Part shown: in pieces, positions 42,696 through 51,211 of the stretch
Position numbering within the stretch: the first letter of the stretch is position 1
How the letters are laid out: the number at the start of each line of letters is the position of its first letter
From: CAVXZE01 sp963766175
GTDB lineage: Bacteria > Myxococcota_A > UBA9160 > UBA6930
Direction: 5' to 3'
DNA: 64,000 bases
Assembly: GCA_963766175.1 (NCBI GenBank)
Contig: CAVXZE010000012.1
Location: 1-64,000 of the forward strand
The notes under the pieces: generated by a model
Told to the model about the DNA's origin: nothing
What the model saw: the letters and a program-made list of their open reading frames with translations, nothing else
The model's database searches: none
Translations under genes and position numbers: made by a program

Positions 42696-43357
42696 GCGTG
42701 GTCCTCGACCCAGTACTCGCCGTCGGTCGCCACCTCCTTCTTCCAGATCGGGACCTGCTGCTTCAGGGTGTCGATGGTGTAGCGAGCGGCGGCGAAGGCA
42801 TCGCCCCGGTGGGGCGCGCCGGCGGCGACGACCACCGCGATCTCGCCGACTTCCAGGCGTCCGCGGCGGTGCGCCACGGCCACCCGGGTGCCGGGCCAGC
42901 GCTGGGCTGCGTGGTCGGTGATCTTGCGGATCTCCCGCTCCACCATCTCCGGGTAGGCTTCGTACTCCAGGTGACGGATCGAGTGCCCGCGCGAGGTATC
43001 GCGCACGGTACCGATGAAGCTGACGATCCCGCCGATATCCGGACCGACCACGCGGTTCACCACCGATCCCACGTCGAGGGGCTCCGAGAAGAGAATGCGA
43101 CTCCCCGAGCCGCCGGAAACGGGGGGCAGAAACGCCACCTCGTCCCCTTCGGAGAGGGCGCTCTCCCACTGGACGAATTCGTAGTTGACAGAGACACGCA
43201 ACCGATCGGCCATCTCCTCGAAGCTGGGGTGATCCCGCGCCAGGAGCCGCCGGAGATCGGCAACGGTCGAACCCTCGGGGACCACGACAGCGAGCTCCTT
43301 GGCACCCGCCGCCTCCCGAATCGATCCGAAGAGCTTCACTGTGACCTGCATCGCCAA
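42692..43357 (-). CDS. MoaD-MoaE fusion, molybdopterin synthase
   Basis: 221 residues. The N-terminal ~83 residues are a ubiquitin-like MoaD (VTVKLFGSIREAAGAKELAV) with the sulphur-carrier end PPVSGG at G82-G83. Instead of stopping, it continues directly into MoaE (LDVGSVVNRVVGPDIGGIVS, FIGTVRDTSRGHSIRHLEYE, WKKEVATDGEYWVEDH). MoaD needs a free C-terminal Gly for thiocarboxylation, so cleavage after G83 is expected, as shown for MoaX of Mycobacterium tuberculosis. It converts cPMP to molybdopterin. Confidence 0.92.
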   Translation of the reverse strand: MAMQVTVKLFGSIREAAGAKELAVVVPEGSTVADLRRLLARDHPSFEEMADRLRVSVNYEFVQWESALSEGDEVAFLPPVSGGSGSRILFSEPLDVGSVVNRVVGPDIGGIVSFIGTVRDTSRGHSIRHLEYEAYPEMVEREIRKITDHAAQRWPGTRVAVAHRRGRLEVGEIAVVVAAGAPHRGDAFAAARYTIDTLKQQVPIWKKEVATDGEYWVEDHA

Positions 43358-43427
43358 AAGGCTAACTCGACGCGCAGGCCGCGGCGAGAGCGTTCAGTGG
43401 AGCCGCCGGATGACCGATTGAGGGAGC

Positions 43428-43691
43428 ATGGCAATTGCCCGCACCAACGCCCTTCGCGACCGGGTGGAGATCGCCCTGGACGGCCTGCGGCCCGCCCTGA
43501 TCGCCGATGGTGGCAACGTGGAGCTGCTGGACGTGGCGGAAGACGGCACGGTCTGCATCGTGCTCCAGGGCGCCTGCGCCAACTGCCCCGCCCAGAGCGC
43601 GACGGTCCGCTTCGGTGTGGAGGCGGCGCTGCGGGCTCAGATCCCGGAAATCACCACGGTGGTTGCCGCACAGGGGGGAAAAGCGCGTTGA
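43428..43691 (+). CDS. NifU C-terminal-type iron-sulphur scaffold (Nfu)
   Basis: 87 residues. The Nfu domain reads RVEIALDGLRPALIADGGNV and LQGACANCPAQSATVRFGVE, with the CxxC that holds a bridging [4Fe-4S] cluster between two subunits. It carries Fe-S clusters to client proteins. It is divergent from moaD-moaE by 70 bases. Length is at the lower end of the family. Confidence 0.93.
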   Translation: MAIARTNALRDRVEIALDGLRPALIADGGNVELLDVAEDGTVCIVLQGACANCPAQSATVRFGVEAALRAQIPEITTVVAAQGGKAR

Positions 43692-43745
43692 CCTGCGTTT
43701 CGGGTCGCGACTAGACTGCGGCGAAGAACCCGGGAGGGAGGCGCC

Positions 43746-44404
43746 ATGGCCGCAGGCAGGAAGAAGCCGGCTCGAAAGAAGGCCTCTGCGAAGAAGACCA
43801 TCCGCAAGAAGGCCACTCGAAAGAAAGCCTCTGCGAAGAAGACCGCACCCAAGAAGGCTGCTCGAAAGAAGGCCTCCGCGAAGAAGACCGCCCCAAGAAG
43901 GCCGCTCGAAAGAAGGCCTCCGCGAAGAAGACCGCACCCAAGAAGGCCGCTCGAAGAAGCCCCGCAAGAAGCCCTCGCGCGAAGAAGACCGCACCCAAGA
44001 AGGCTGCTCGAAAGAAAGCCTCCGCGAAGAAGACCGCACCCAAGAAGGCCGCTGCGAAGAAGACTGGACGAAGCGAGCAGGTGGCGAAGCCCGCGGCGTC
44101 GAAGGAGGTGAGCGCGGAGAAGACAGAGGGTGCGAAGGTCGCCGCTGGCGTTCCCGCCCGGATCGGAGTCGTCACCCACTACTTCGGAAGGGTTGGGGTG
44201 GGGGTCATCGCCCTGGATTCTGGCGAGCTGAGCGTCGGCGACACCATCCACGTGCGAGGGCACACGACGGACTTCTACCAGCGCGTGAACCGGATCGAGA
44301 TGGACCACGCCTCGGTGGAGATCGCCAGGCCCGGCCAGTCAGTCGGCGTCGAGATCACACAGCGGGTGCGGGAGCACGACGAGGTCTTCAAAGTCTCCGA
44401 CTAA
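43746..44404 (+). CDS. Lys/Ala-repeat plus EF-Tu domain-2-like protein (frameshifted)
   Basis: The frame from the ATG at 43746 encodes a Lys/Ala/Arg repeat (units like KKTAPKKAARKKASA, 15 residues). At 43887-43897 (accgccccaag) one base is missing relative to neighbouring repeat units (accgcacccaag), and the second frame then carries the repeat to a C-terminal domain of ~85 residues. This reads RIGVVTHYFGRVGVGVIALD, VGDTIHVRGHTTDFYQRVNR and VGVEITQRVREHDEVFKV. It matches small EF-Tu domain-2-like proteins. The basic arm recalls histone H1-like DNA-binding tails. Without the missing base the protein is ~220 residues. It could be a sequencing error in a repeat, slippage, or real loss. Confidence 0.75.
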
Positions 44405-44880
44405 GCCGGGCCCTTCGGATCGCCTTGTGGCGAGGACGGCGCACCACCCTTCGAGGCGTTTGACGAGCTTCCGCTCTTCTTCAACGAGTCGGAAGCAGGC
44501 ATCGACACCTGGCCGTTGAAGTTGGCTCCTTCCTCGATCATCAGCGAGGGCGACTCGATGTTGCCGTGCATGCGGGCGCTCTTGTGAAGCACCACCTTGG
44601 TCCCCGCCACCACGTCGCCGGACACGGAGCCGCTGATGACTACCGTCTTGGAGCGGATGTTCGCCTCGATCTCACCTGTCTCACCGATGATGAGCGTGTT
44701 CTCGCTCGTGATCTCACCGGTGAAGTGACCGTCGATCCGAACCGTGTCCTTGAAGGAGAGCTTCCCCTCGAAGGACGATCCCTGATCGATGAAGGCCGTC
44801 AGGCCTCCCGTCGACGGCGCTCTCGAAGGTGCGCTCGGCTTCGGTGTGGTCTCTTCTACTCGCTCTCGCCCAAATGCCAT
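44401..44880 (-). CDS. Bactofilin (polymer-forming cytoskeletal protein)
   Basis: 159 residues from the ATG at 44880 with GGAGGAGAG before it; the longer frame is unlikely. The central right-handed beta-helix (FIDQGSSFEGKLSFKDTVRI, DGHFTGEITSENTLIIGETG, EANIRSKTVVISGSVSGDVV) is the bactofilin core. Disordered tails flank it, as usual. It polymerises without nucleotides near the membrane and can affect cell shape or positioning. Convergent with the Lys-rich gene; their stop codons overlap. Confidence 0.95.
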   Translation of the reverse strand: MAFGRERVEETTPKPSAPSRAPSTGGLTAFIDQGSSFEGKLSFKDTVRIDGHFTGEITSENTLIIGETGEIEANIRSKTVVISGSVSGDVVAGTKVVLHKSARMHGNIESPSLMIEEGANFNGQVSMPASDSLKKSGSSSNASKGGAPSSPQGDPKGPA

Positions 44881-45073
44881 TGATGCTCTCCTCCAAAGCT
44901 CTTGCTGGAGGCAATTCGGCCCCCCCCGGAGAAACTTGAGGAGTCTCTTGCCGGCCCTTCCACCCCCCGTGGGAAAGCAGGGAAACCGTGGCAACCCGGG
45001 GAGTTGCGAGGCCGTGTGTGCGACGTCGTCGATCGCCGCGAGCGAGCAAGCGGATTGCTAGACTCGCGGCCCC

Positions 45074-45973
45074 ATGAGCTCCTTCGCGTCGGAGCCTCGC
45101 CTGCCGCTGCTGCGCAGCCTGGAGACGGGGCGCATCCACTCCGCCTATCTGCTCTCCGGCCCCGATCAGGCGCCGCGGGAGACCGCCCTCTGGTTCGTCC
45201 GGGCGCTGGTCTGCCAGAGTGGCGAAGCCGGTCCCTGCGAGGCCTGCGCGGCCTGTCGTCGCTCGGCCCGAGGCGAGGAGATTCCCCTCGACGGCTCCGG
45301 CAAGAAAGGACCCCTGTTCCGCCACGTGGGCGACCACCCGGACCTGCTGTGGGTGGAGCGTGGCCAGGAAGACACCCGCGTGCGCATCGGCCAGATCCGA
45401 GCCATCCAGGGGATCTTCCGGCTTCGCGGCAGCGAGGCAGGCCGCCGCGCCGCCGTGATCGCCGATGCCGAGTGGCTGAACCAGGAGGCCCAGAACGCCC
45501 TGCTCCGCTTGCTGGAGGAGCCGCCCCCCCAGACCAGCCTGGTGCTGGTGGCGGCCAGCGGAGCGGGCCTCCTCGCCACGGTCCGCTCACGCTGCCAGCG
45601 CGTCGCCTTCCCCACCGACACCGCGCGCTCGCCGCTCGGGCCCGACGCTTCCGATGAGGAACGGAGCCTGGTCTCCCGGCTGGAGAACCTGCCACGGCAG
45701 GATCTGCCGGACCTGCTCGACTGGGCCGAGGCCTACCGCGGTCCCCGGGCCATCGCCGCCAGCGAGGTCAGCGAATTGCTGGGAACGGCTTCGGCCTGGC
45801 TGCGCCAGCGTGTGGCCGAGGCCGCGGAGGCGGGCCGGCGCGACCTGCGGCGCGAGCTAGACGCCTTCGACACCCTCAAGGCCTGCCGAAAGTCCCTGAT
45901 CCAGCGCAACGCCAACCCCCAGATGGTGGCTGAGCGGGCGCTCATGGCGCTCCGAGACGCGACGATCCGATGA
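45074..45973 (+). CDS. holB: DNA polymerase III delta' subunit HolB-type
   Basis: 299 residues. The AAA+ clamp-loader fold lacks a proper Walker A (LLSGPDQAPRETAL), as in delta'. It keeps a zinc site (CEACAACRR with an earlier Cys) and WLNQEAQNALLRLLEEPPPQ, then VLVAASGAGLLATVRSRCQR, the SRC motif of delta'. It loads the sliding clamp with the other clamp-loader subunits. Its stop overlaps the metG start. Confidence 0.9.
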   Translation: MSSFASEPRLPLLRSLETGRIHSAYLLSGPDQAPRETALWFVRALVCQSGEAGPCEACAACRRSARGEEIPLDGSGKKGPLFRHVGDHPDLLWVERGQEDTRVRIGQIRAIQGIFRLRGSEAGRRAAVIADAEWLNQEAQNALLRLLEEPPPQTSLVLVAASGAGLLATVRSRCQRVAFPTDTARSPLGPDASDEERSLVSRLENLPRQDLPDLLDWAEAYRGPRAIAASEVSELLGTASAWLRQRVAEAAEAGRRDLRRELDAFDTLKACRKSLIQRNANPQMVAERALMALRDATIR

Positions 45974-47532
45974 AGCCCCGATTCACCATCACGACGCCGA
46001 TCTACTACGTGAACGCCGAGCCTCACATCGGCCACACCTACACCACCGTCGTCGTCGACACGCTGGCTCGCTACCACCGCCTTGCAGGGGAGGAGACGTT
46101 CTTCCTGACGGGAACCGACGAGCACGGAGAGAAGGTGGCGGAGGTGGCCGCGCAGCGCGGTGTCACCCCCCAGGCCTTCAGCGAGGAGATTTCGGGCGTC
46201 TTCCGCTCCACCTGGGAGGAGCTCGGGTTGAGCTTCGACCACTTCATCCGCACCACCGATCCGTATCACGTTCGCACCGTCCAGATGATCCTGCAGGCCG
46301 TCTACGACGCCGGGGAGATCGAGTTTCGCGAGTACGAGGGTCTCTACTGCGTCGGATGCGAGCGCTTTCTCACCGACCGCGACATGGTGGGCGGTCTCTG
46401 CCGGGATCACGAACGCCCTCCGGAGCGGCGCACCGAATCGAACTACTTCTTCAAGATGAGCCGCCACTTCGACTGGTGGATGGAGCAGCTCCAGGAGCAG
46501 CCGGACCTGATCCTTCCCGAGCGCTACCGAAACGAGGTCCTGGCCATGCTGCGCGAGGAGAGCGGCCTCGAGGACCTCTGCATCTCGCGGCCGAAATCGC
46601 GCCTCGAATGGGGCATCGAGCTTCCCTTCGACGAGAACTACGTCTGTTACGTGTGGTTCGATGCGCTGATCAACTACCTCTCTGGGCTCGGCTATCCCGA
46701 CGATCCGGACTTTCAGGAGCGTTGGGGCTGCGTCGAGCATGTGGTGGCAAAGGACATCCTGAAGCCCCACGGAGTCTTCTGGCCCACCATGCTGCGGGCA
46801 GCGGGCTTTCCGCTCTACAAGCACCTCTACGTCCACGGCTACTGGAACGTGGACGAGCGAAAGGTGTCGAAGAGCCTCGGCAACATGATCTCACCGCTGC
46901 TGATGAGAGACCGCTACGGCTTCGATTCGTTCCGCTACTTCCTGCTCCGCGAGATGACCTTCGGTCTCGATTCGAACTTCGCCGAGAAGGCGCTGGTCGA
47001 TCGGATCAACGCAGACCTGGCCAACAATCTGGGCAACCTGGTCAGCCGCACGCTGAACATGACCGCGAAGTTCTCCGAGGGGCGGGTGCCCGAGCCGGGA
47101 GCCAGCGGCGAGGCGGAGGCGACGGTGCAGAGGGCGGCCCGGGAAGCGGCCGACGCCGTTGACGCACTTCTGCGTCGGCTGGAGTTTCGCCAGGCCCTGG
47201 AGACGATCTTCGCGGTGGTGGACGCGACGAACCGCTATCTCGACGCGCGCGCTCCCTGGAAGGCGGCCAAGGATCCCGATCGCGAGGAAGAGGTGCGGAC
47301 GACGCTCTACACCTGCTGCCAGGCATTGCGCACCGTGGCGCTGCTGCTGGCGCCTTTCATTCCCGACGCAGCCAGGACGATCCTCGAACGACTCGGGCTG
47401 CCCGACGCCATCGAACACGCGAAACTCCCGGAGAGCGCGCGCAGCTGGGACTCCCCGCCGCCCGGCACGCCCACCACCAAGGGGACGTCACTCTTTCCTC
47501 GCGTGGAGCTGCCGGAAATCGAGGCGGGCTGA
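45970..47532 (+). CDS. metG: Methionine-tRNA ligase
   Basis: 520 residues. HIGH motif at 19-22 (AEPHIGHTYT), zinc knuckle with CVGCERF and a later GGLCRDH, and the KMSKS-type KVSKS at 298-302. The anticodon-binding helical domain follows. The C-terminal tRNA-binding extension of some MetG forms is absent. It charges Met onto tRNA-Met. It overlaps tatD by one base (metG stop 47530-47532, tatD ATG 47532). Confidence 0.96.
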   Translation: MKPRFTITTPIYYVNAEPHIGHTYTTVVVDTLARYHRLAGEETFFLTGTDEHGEKVAEVAAQRGVTPQAFSEEISGVFRSTWEELGLSFDHFIRTTDPYHVRTVQMILQAVYDAGEIEFREYEGLYCVGCERFLTDRDMVGGLCRDHERPPERRTESNYFFKMSRHFDWWMEQLQEQPDLILPERYRNEVLAMLREESGLEDLCISRPKSRLEWGIELPFDENYVCYVWFDALINYLSGLGYPDDPDFQERWGCVEHVVAKDILKPHGVFWPTMLRAAGFPLYKHLYVHGYWNVDERKVSKSLGNMISPLLMRDRYGFDSFRYFLLREMTFGLDSNFAEKALVDRINADLANNLGNLVSRTLNMTAKFSEGRVPEPGASGEAEATVQRAAREAADAVDALLRRLEFRQALETIFAVVDATNRYLDARAPWKAAKDPDREEEVRTTLYTCCQALRTVALLLAPFIPDAARTILERLGLPDAIEHAKLPESARSWDSPPPGTPTTKGTSLFPRVELPEIEAG

Positions 47533-48317
47533 TGTGGATCGACAGCCACTGCCACATCACCGCGGACGACTTCCGCGAGGACCGGAGCGATGTCCTCGAT
47601 CGCGCCGAGCAAGCCGGCGTCGAAACCGTGATCGCGATCGGTGCGGGCTACGGTCTGGAGCACAACGAGCGGGCCCTGGAGCTGGCCGCGCGGGATCCGA
47701 GGTTGTTCGCGACGGTTGGCGTCCATCCCCACGAGGCGGAGCAGCTGGACGACGAGGGACGCGAGCGGCTGCGGCACTGGCTTCGCCGCCCCCGCGTAGT
47801 GGCGGTGGGCGAATGCGGCCTCGACTACTTCTACATGAACTCCCCTCGCGAGATCCAGCGCGAGGTCTTCGCCGAACAGGTGGCACTGGCCCGTGAGATC
47901 GATCTCCCGGTCGTCATCCACCTGCGCGACCGGGAAGAGGATGCCTACCGGGACCTGATGGAGATCTGGAAGAGGGAGGGGGGTGGCCAGGTGGAGGGGG
48001 TGCTCCACTGCTACAGCCACGATCTCCCCTTCGCACGCAGCGCACTGGACGAGCACCTCTACATCTCTTTTTCGGGAATCCTGACCTTCAAGCGCTCCCA
48101 GGAGCTCCGGGATGTGGCGGCAGCTATTCCCAGCGACCGGCTGCTGGTGGAGACCGACGCTCCCCTGCTCTCCCCGGAAGGCTTCCGGGGCAAACGGAAC
48201 GAGCCCGCCCACGTGCGCAGGGTTGGCGAGGTGCTGGCCGAGATCCAGGGGTGCTCGGCGGAAGAGGTCGCCCGGGAGACCGCGGAGAACACCCGGCGTC
48301 TGTTTCGATTGCCCTGA
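47532..48317 (+). CDS. tatD: TatD-family metal-dependent DNase
   Basis: 261 residues. Metal ligands: DSHCHI at the start, VGVHPHEA, VGECGLDYFY, VVIHLRDREEDA, VLHCYSHD and LVETDAPLLSPEG, all standard for TatD. A cytosolic hydrolase with 3'-5' DNase or tRNA-end activity is expected. Often neighbour of metG and holB, as here. Confidence 0.95.
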   Translation: MWIDSHCHITADDFREDRSDVLDRAEQAGVETVIAIGAGYGLEHNERALELAARDPRLFATVGVHPHEAEQLDDEGRERLRHWLRRPRVVAVGECGLDYFYMNSPREIQREVFAEQVALAREIDLPVVIHLRDREEDAYRDLMEIWKREGGGQVEGVLHCYSHDLPFARSALDEHLYISFSGILTFKRSQELRDVAAAIPSDRLLVETDAPLLSPEGFRGKRNEPAHVRRVGEVLAEIQGCSAEEVARETAENTRRLFRLP

Positions 48318-48329
48318 GCAAGGAGAACC

Positions 48330-49121
48330 ATGGAGCAGGAGAAGTCGGTGCTGGAGCTCGCCTCCAGCCTCGCTCGCGCCGCCGGAACGATCCAGCGGGA
48401 ACGCTACGGAACCGGGTTCGAGATCCGCACCAAGAGCGCGGCGGTCGATCTCGTCACAGACGTGGACGATAGCTGCGAGGCCCTGATCGTCAGCACCCTC
48501 GAGGCCGAGCGGCCGGAAGATGCGATCCTCGCCGAGGAGGGTGGCGAAAGGAGTCGAAGCGGAGCAGCCTGGCGATGGATCATCGATCCGCTCGACGGCA
48601 CCACCAACTACGCCCACGGCTATCCTCGTTTCTGCGTTTCGATCGGCGTCGAGCTCGAGGGGGTCCGCACCGTCGGCGTGGTCTACGACCCGCTCATGGA
48701 CGAGCTCTACCACGCCGTCGTCGGGCGGGGCGCCTTCCTGAACGGACGGAGAATCCACGTCTCCAAGGAAACCGCCCTCGACCGCTCGCTGCTGGCCACC
48801 GGATTCGCCTACGACCGGCGCAAGAGCGAGCAGGACAACCTGGACAACTTCGCGGCCCTGCTGAAGGCCGCCCGGGCCCTTCGGCGGGACGGGAGCGCCG
48901 CCCTCGATCTCTGCTACGTGGCGGCCGGGCGACTGGACGGATTCTGGGAGTTCAAGCTCGCACCGTGGGATGTCGCGGCGGGCTATCTGATCGTCGAGGA
49001 GGCCGGCGGGCGCTGCAGCGACCTCTCCGGCGGTGCCGCCCCCGCCTCGGGAAGCGCCGTGGTGGCGAGCAACGGCCAGATTCACCAAGCCATGCTCGAC
49101 TTGCTGAAAGCAGTCCAGTAG
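48330..49121 (+). CDS. suhB: Inositol-1-monophosphatase family protein
   Basis: 263 residues. Metal sites: DLVTDVDDSCE, AEEGGERS and WRWIIDPLDGTTNYAHGYPR, then KLAPWDVAAGYLIVEEAGGR. This matches the Li+-sensitive phosphatase family of SuhB/ImpA. It dephosphorylates inositol-1-phosphate or related sugars; the exact substrate is uncertain. A ribosome site (AAGGAG) is present. Confidence 0.93.
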   Translation: MEQEKSVLELASSLARAAGTIQRERYGTGFEIRTKSAAVDLVTDVDDSCEALIVSTLEAERPEDAILAEEGGERSRSGAAWRWIIDPLDGTTNYAHGYPRFCVSIGVELEGVRTVGVVYDPLMDELYHAVVGRGAFLNGRRIHVSKETALDRSLLATGFAYDRRKSEQDNLDNFAALLKAARALRRDGSAALDLCYVAAGRLDGFWEFKLAPWDVAAGYLIVEEAGGRCSDLSGGAAPASGSAVVASNGQIHQAMLDLLKAVQ

Positions 49122-49138
49122 AGGAGAGGAGCGGAAGG

Positions 49139-49756
49139 ATGGGTAGAAGGATCCGGAATCACGGGGGCTTCGTGGCGCTCCTGGTCGTCGCCTCGCTACT
49201 GCTGGTCTTCCAGAGCGAAGCGCAGGAGGAGGCATCACCGACTGGCCTCGAGGTTCCGAGGGAGCCGGAACCGTTACAACCGACTGCCCTCGAGAGCTTC
49301 CTCGAGGAGCCCGGAGTCCTGCTGGTGAAGCGACACCATCCGCTGGCACCGGTCCAACTCCAGGGAGGGGGAAAGATGCGGCTCGACGCGGTGGTCGCCT
49401 ACGAGCCCGGGATGCAGCACCAGCGTGTGATGGGCATTCGCGCCGAGGTAGACGCACCGGGCCTCGCCGACGAGGATCGCGTCTTCCACATCGACGTGCA
49501 CGAGATCGAGGAGCTGGTGCGAGCCATCGGCTACATGACGAGCCCGCCCGAAGGGAAAGAGTCAGTGCGGGGGAATGACCGAACCGAGATGAGCATCTCC
49601 ACTCGGGACGGTCTCGAGGTGGGGATCCTCGTCACCGCCGGCGGGACGGGGAGCTTCCTGCGTACCCCCTCGGCCAGCTTCGAGATCCAGGGAGCCGGGC
49701 TGCAGACCCTGCGCGAGAGGCTGGACGAGGCCCGCGAGCACCTGTTCTCACACTAG
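49139..49756 (+). CDS. Exported protein of unknown function
   Basis: 205 residues from the ATG at 49139, with GGAGCGGAAGG before it. A signal sequence (FVALLVVASLLLVFQSEAQ) is followed by a beta-type domain with GVLLVKRHHPLAPVQLQGGG, MRLDAVVAYEPGMQHQRVMG and VFHIDVHEIEELVRAIGY. It is 17 bases after suhB and probably co-transcribed. No family was recognised. The longer open frame before the ATG overlaps suhB in another frame and is a shadow. Confidence 0.6.
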   Translation: MGRRIRNHGGFVALLVVASLLLVFQSEAQEEASPTGLEVPREPEPLQPTALESFLEEPGVLLVKRHHPLAPVQLQGGGKMRLDAVVAYEPGMQHQRVMGIRAEVDAPGLADEDRVFHIDVHEIEELVRAIGYMTSPPEGKESVRGNDRTEMSISTRDGLEVGILVTAGGTGSFLRTPSASFEIQGAGLQTLRERLDEAREHLFSH

Positions 49757-49760
49757 CGGC

Positions 49761-51200
49761 TCACTGCTCGTCGGGCTTCGGAATCTCCTGGGACGGCTCG
49801 CTGGTCTCCTCGGAAGCGAGGAAGCGGTTCACGAACGCCTCGCGACTGATCGGAATGCGCTCGGCCAGCTCGTAGTCGAGTCGGTAGATCACCTCGTCGC
49901 CAGATCGCTGGGCGACGATTCCGAGCTCGGGATCTGCTTTCCCCAGGTGAACCTCGGCCAGGAGCGCCGCTTGCTCGTCCTCTTCGTCCGAGAAGGCGCG
50001 AAGCGTCACGGCGGGTGGCGAGAGTCCGATGCCGCGGAGCTCATCGTCTCCCATCGCGTCGGCGACGATATCGACTGCCGTCAGGCTGGAGAGCACCGCG
50101 AGGATCTGGGAGGCCTTGCCATCCGCCATCATCTCCGGCGTCGTCGTCCAGCCCTCCTCGGCGAGCTCGCCAAGAACCAGAAGGGGTGCGTCTTCTCCTT
50201 TCGCCGGGAACGCCAGCTCGAAGCGAACCGCAGCGGAAGCGTCGAATTCGGCGAGGTCCTTGAAACGATAGGCGGCGACGGTGCGCGGGAAATCCTCGAG
50301 CCGCTCCGCAGCCAGCTGATACAGGGCGCTCTCCACCGATCCGCGCACCGCGCGGTGGGTTCCGTCGCTGGTCGCCCCGATCGCCAGCCGGGTTCGCGTG
50401 GGCGCCTCACCCTCCCCGCCCGCCTCGGAGACGAGCTCGACCTCGAATGCCGGTGCGTCGAGGCCCACCTCGGCATCCGGCGGAACCTCGTCGATGAATC
50501 CATCGGCCCGGAGGAATTTCAGATTCGAGAGCAGATCGTCGACGGCGTCCAGGTCGGCCAGCGTCTCCAGGGGTTCGAGCAGCCGCCAGCCCTCCTCTTC
50601 CTTCTCGAGCACCACGCCGCCGCCGGGCCACTTCGCTTCGATGCGACCGATCGCATCGCGATCGAAGTCCAGCACCTTCGACTCGCGAAGCTCCGGGAGC
50701 GAACGGGTCAGTGCGGTGGCGTGATAGGTCTTTGCCGCGTAGACCTGCGCACCCTCGCCGGTCTTGAGGTAGGTGTTGCCCCCGACGGGCGTCTTGTCTC
50801 CGATGTAGAGCAGGTGCTCCACGTCGCCGACCGAGAAGCGGATATTCGGATCGGCGCCGATTCCGTATTCCTCCAGGGACTCCGGCTCCTCGAAGACCGC
50901 TTCGCTGGAGAGGCTGGCGAGAGAGGAAGCCAGGCTGTCGGCGCGAATCGCGTCGGCCGGAAAGCGCACCGGCTCAGTGATGCGCCAGCCCTCGTCGGAG
51001 CGCTCCAGGCGAACCGATTCGCCTCCGCTGGCGATCAGGGCGATGGCGCCGATCTCCTCGGCGGAGACGTTCGGGAACAGGCGCTTCGCCGCCTCCTCGG
51101 CCTCTGCCCGCTCCTCCTGGCCGCGAATCTCGTAGAAGTACAAGAACGCACCCAGGGCGGCGACCACCAGGGCCAGGATCAGGGTGTTGCGCGGGTTCAT
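49761..51200 (-). CDS. DUF4340 membrane-anchored protein
   Basis: 479 residues from the ATG at 51200. One N-terminal membrane helix (TLILALVVAALGAFLYFYEI) is followed by three beta-rich DUF4340 repeats (IALIASGGESVRLERSDEGW, RITEPVRFPADAIRADSLAS; YAAKTYHATALTRSLPELRE). DUF4340 proteins are usually encoded with Gld-type ABC genes, as here. The function is unknown, possibly an outer part of the complex. Confidence 0.85.
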   Translation of the reverse strand: MNPRNTLILALVVAALGAFLYFYEIRGQEERAEAEEAAKRLFPNVSAEEIGAIALIASGGESVRLERSDEGWRITEPVRFPADAIRADSLASSLASLSSEAVFEEPESLEEYGIGADPNIRFSVGDVEHLLYIGDKTPVGGNTYLKTGEGAQVYAAKTYHATALTRSLPELRESKVLDFDRDAIGRIEAKWPGGGVVLEKEEEGWRLLEPLETLADLDAVDDLLSNLKFLRADGFIDEVPPDAEVGLDAPAFEVELVSEAGGEGEAPTRTRLAIGATSDGTHRAVRGSVESALYQLAAERLEDFPRTVAAYRFKDLAEFDASAAVRFELAFPAKGEDAPLLVLGELAEEGWTTTPEMMADGKASQILAVLSSLTAVDIVADAMGDDELRGIGLSPPAVTLRAFSDEEDEQAALLAEVHLGKADPELGIVAQRSGDEVIYRLDYELAERIPISREAFVNRFLASEETSEPSQEIPKPDEQ

Positions 51201-51211
51201 CGGGACCTGCC

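Noticed and set aside
43746..44080. Regular repeat as a possible CRISPR array
   Set aside because: The units are contiguous with no spacers and encode Lys/Ala repeats in frame.
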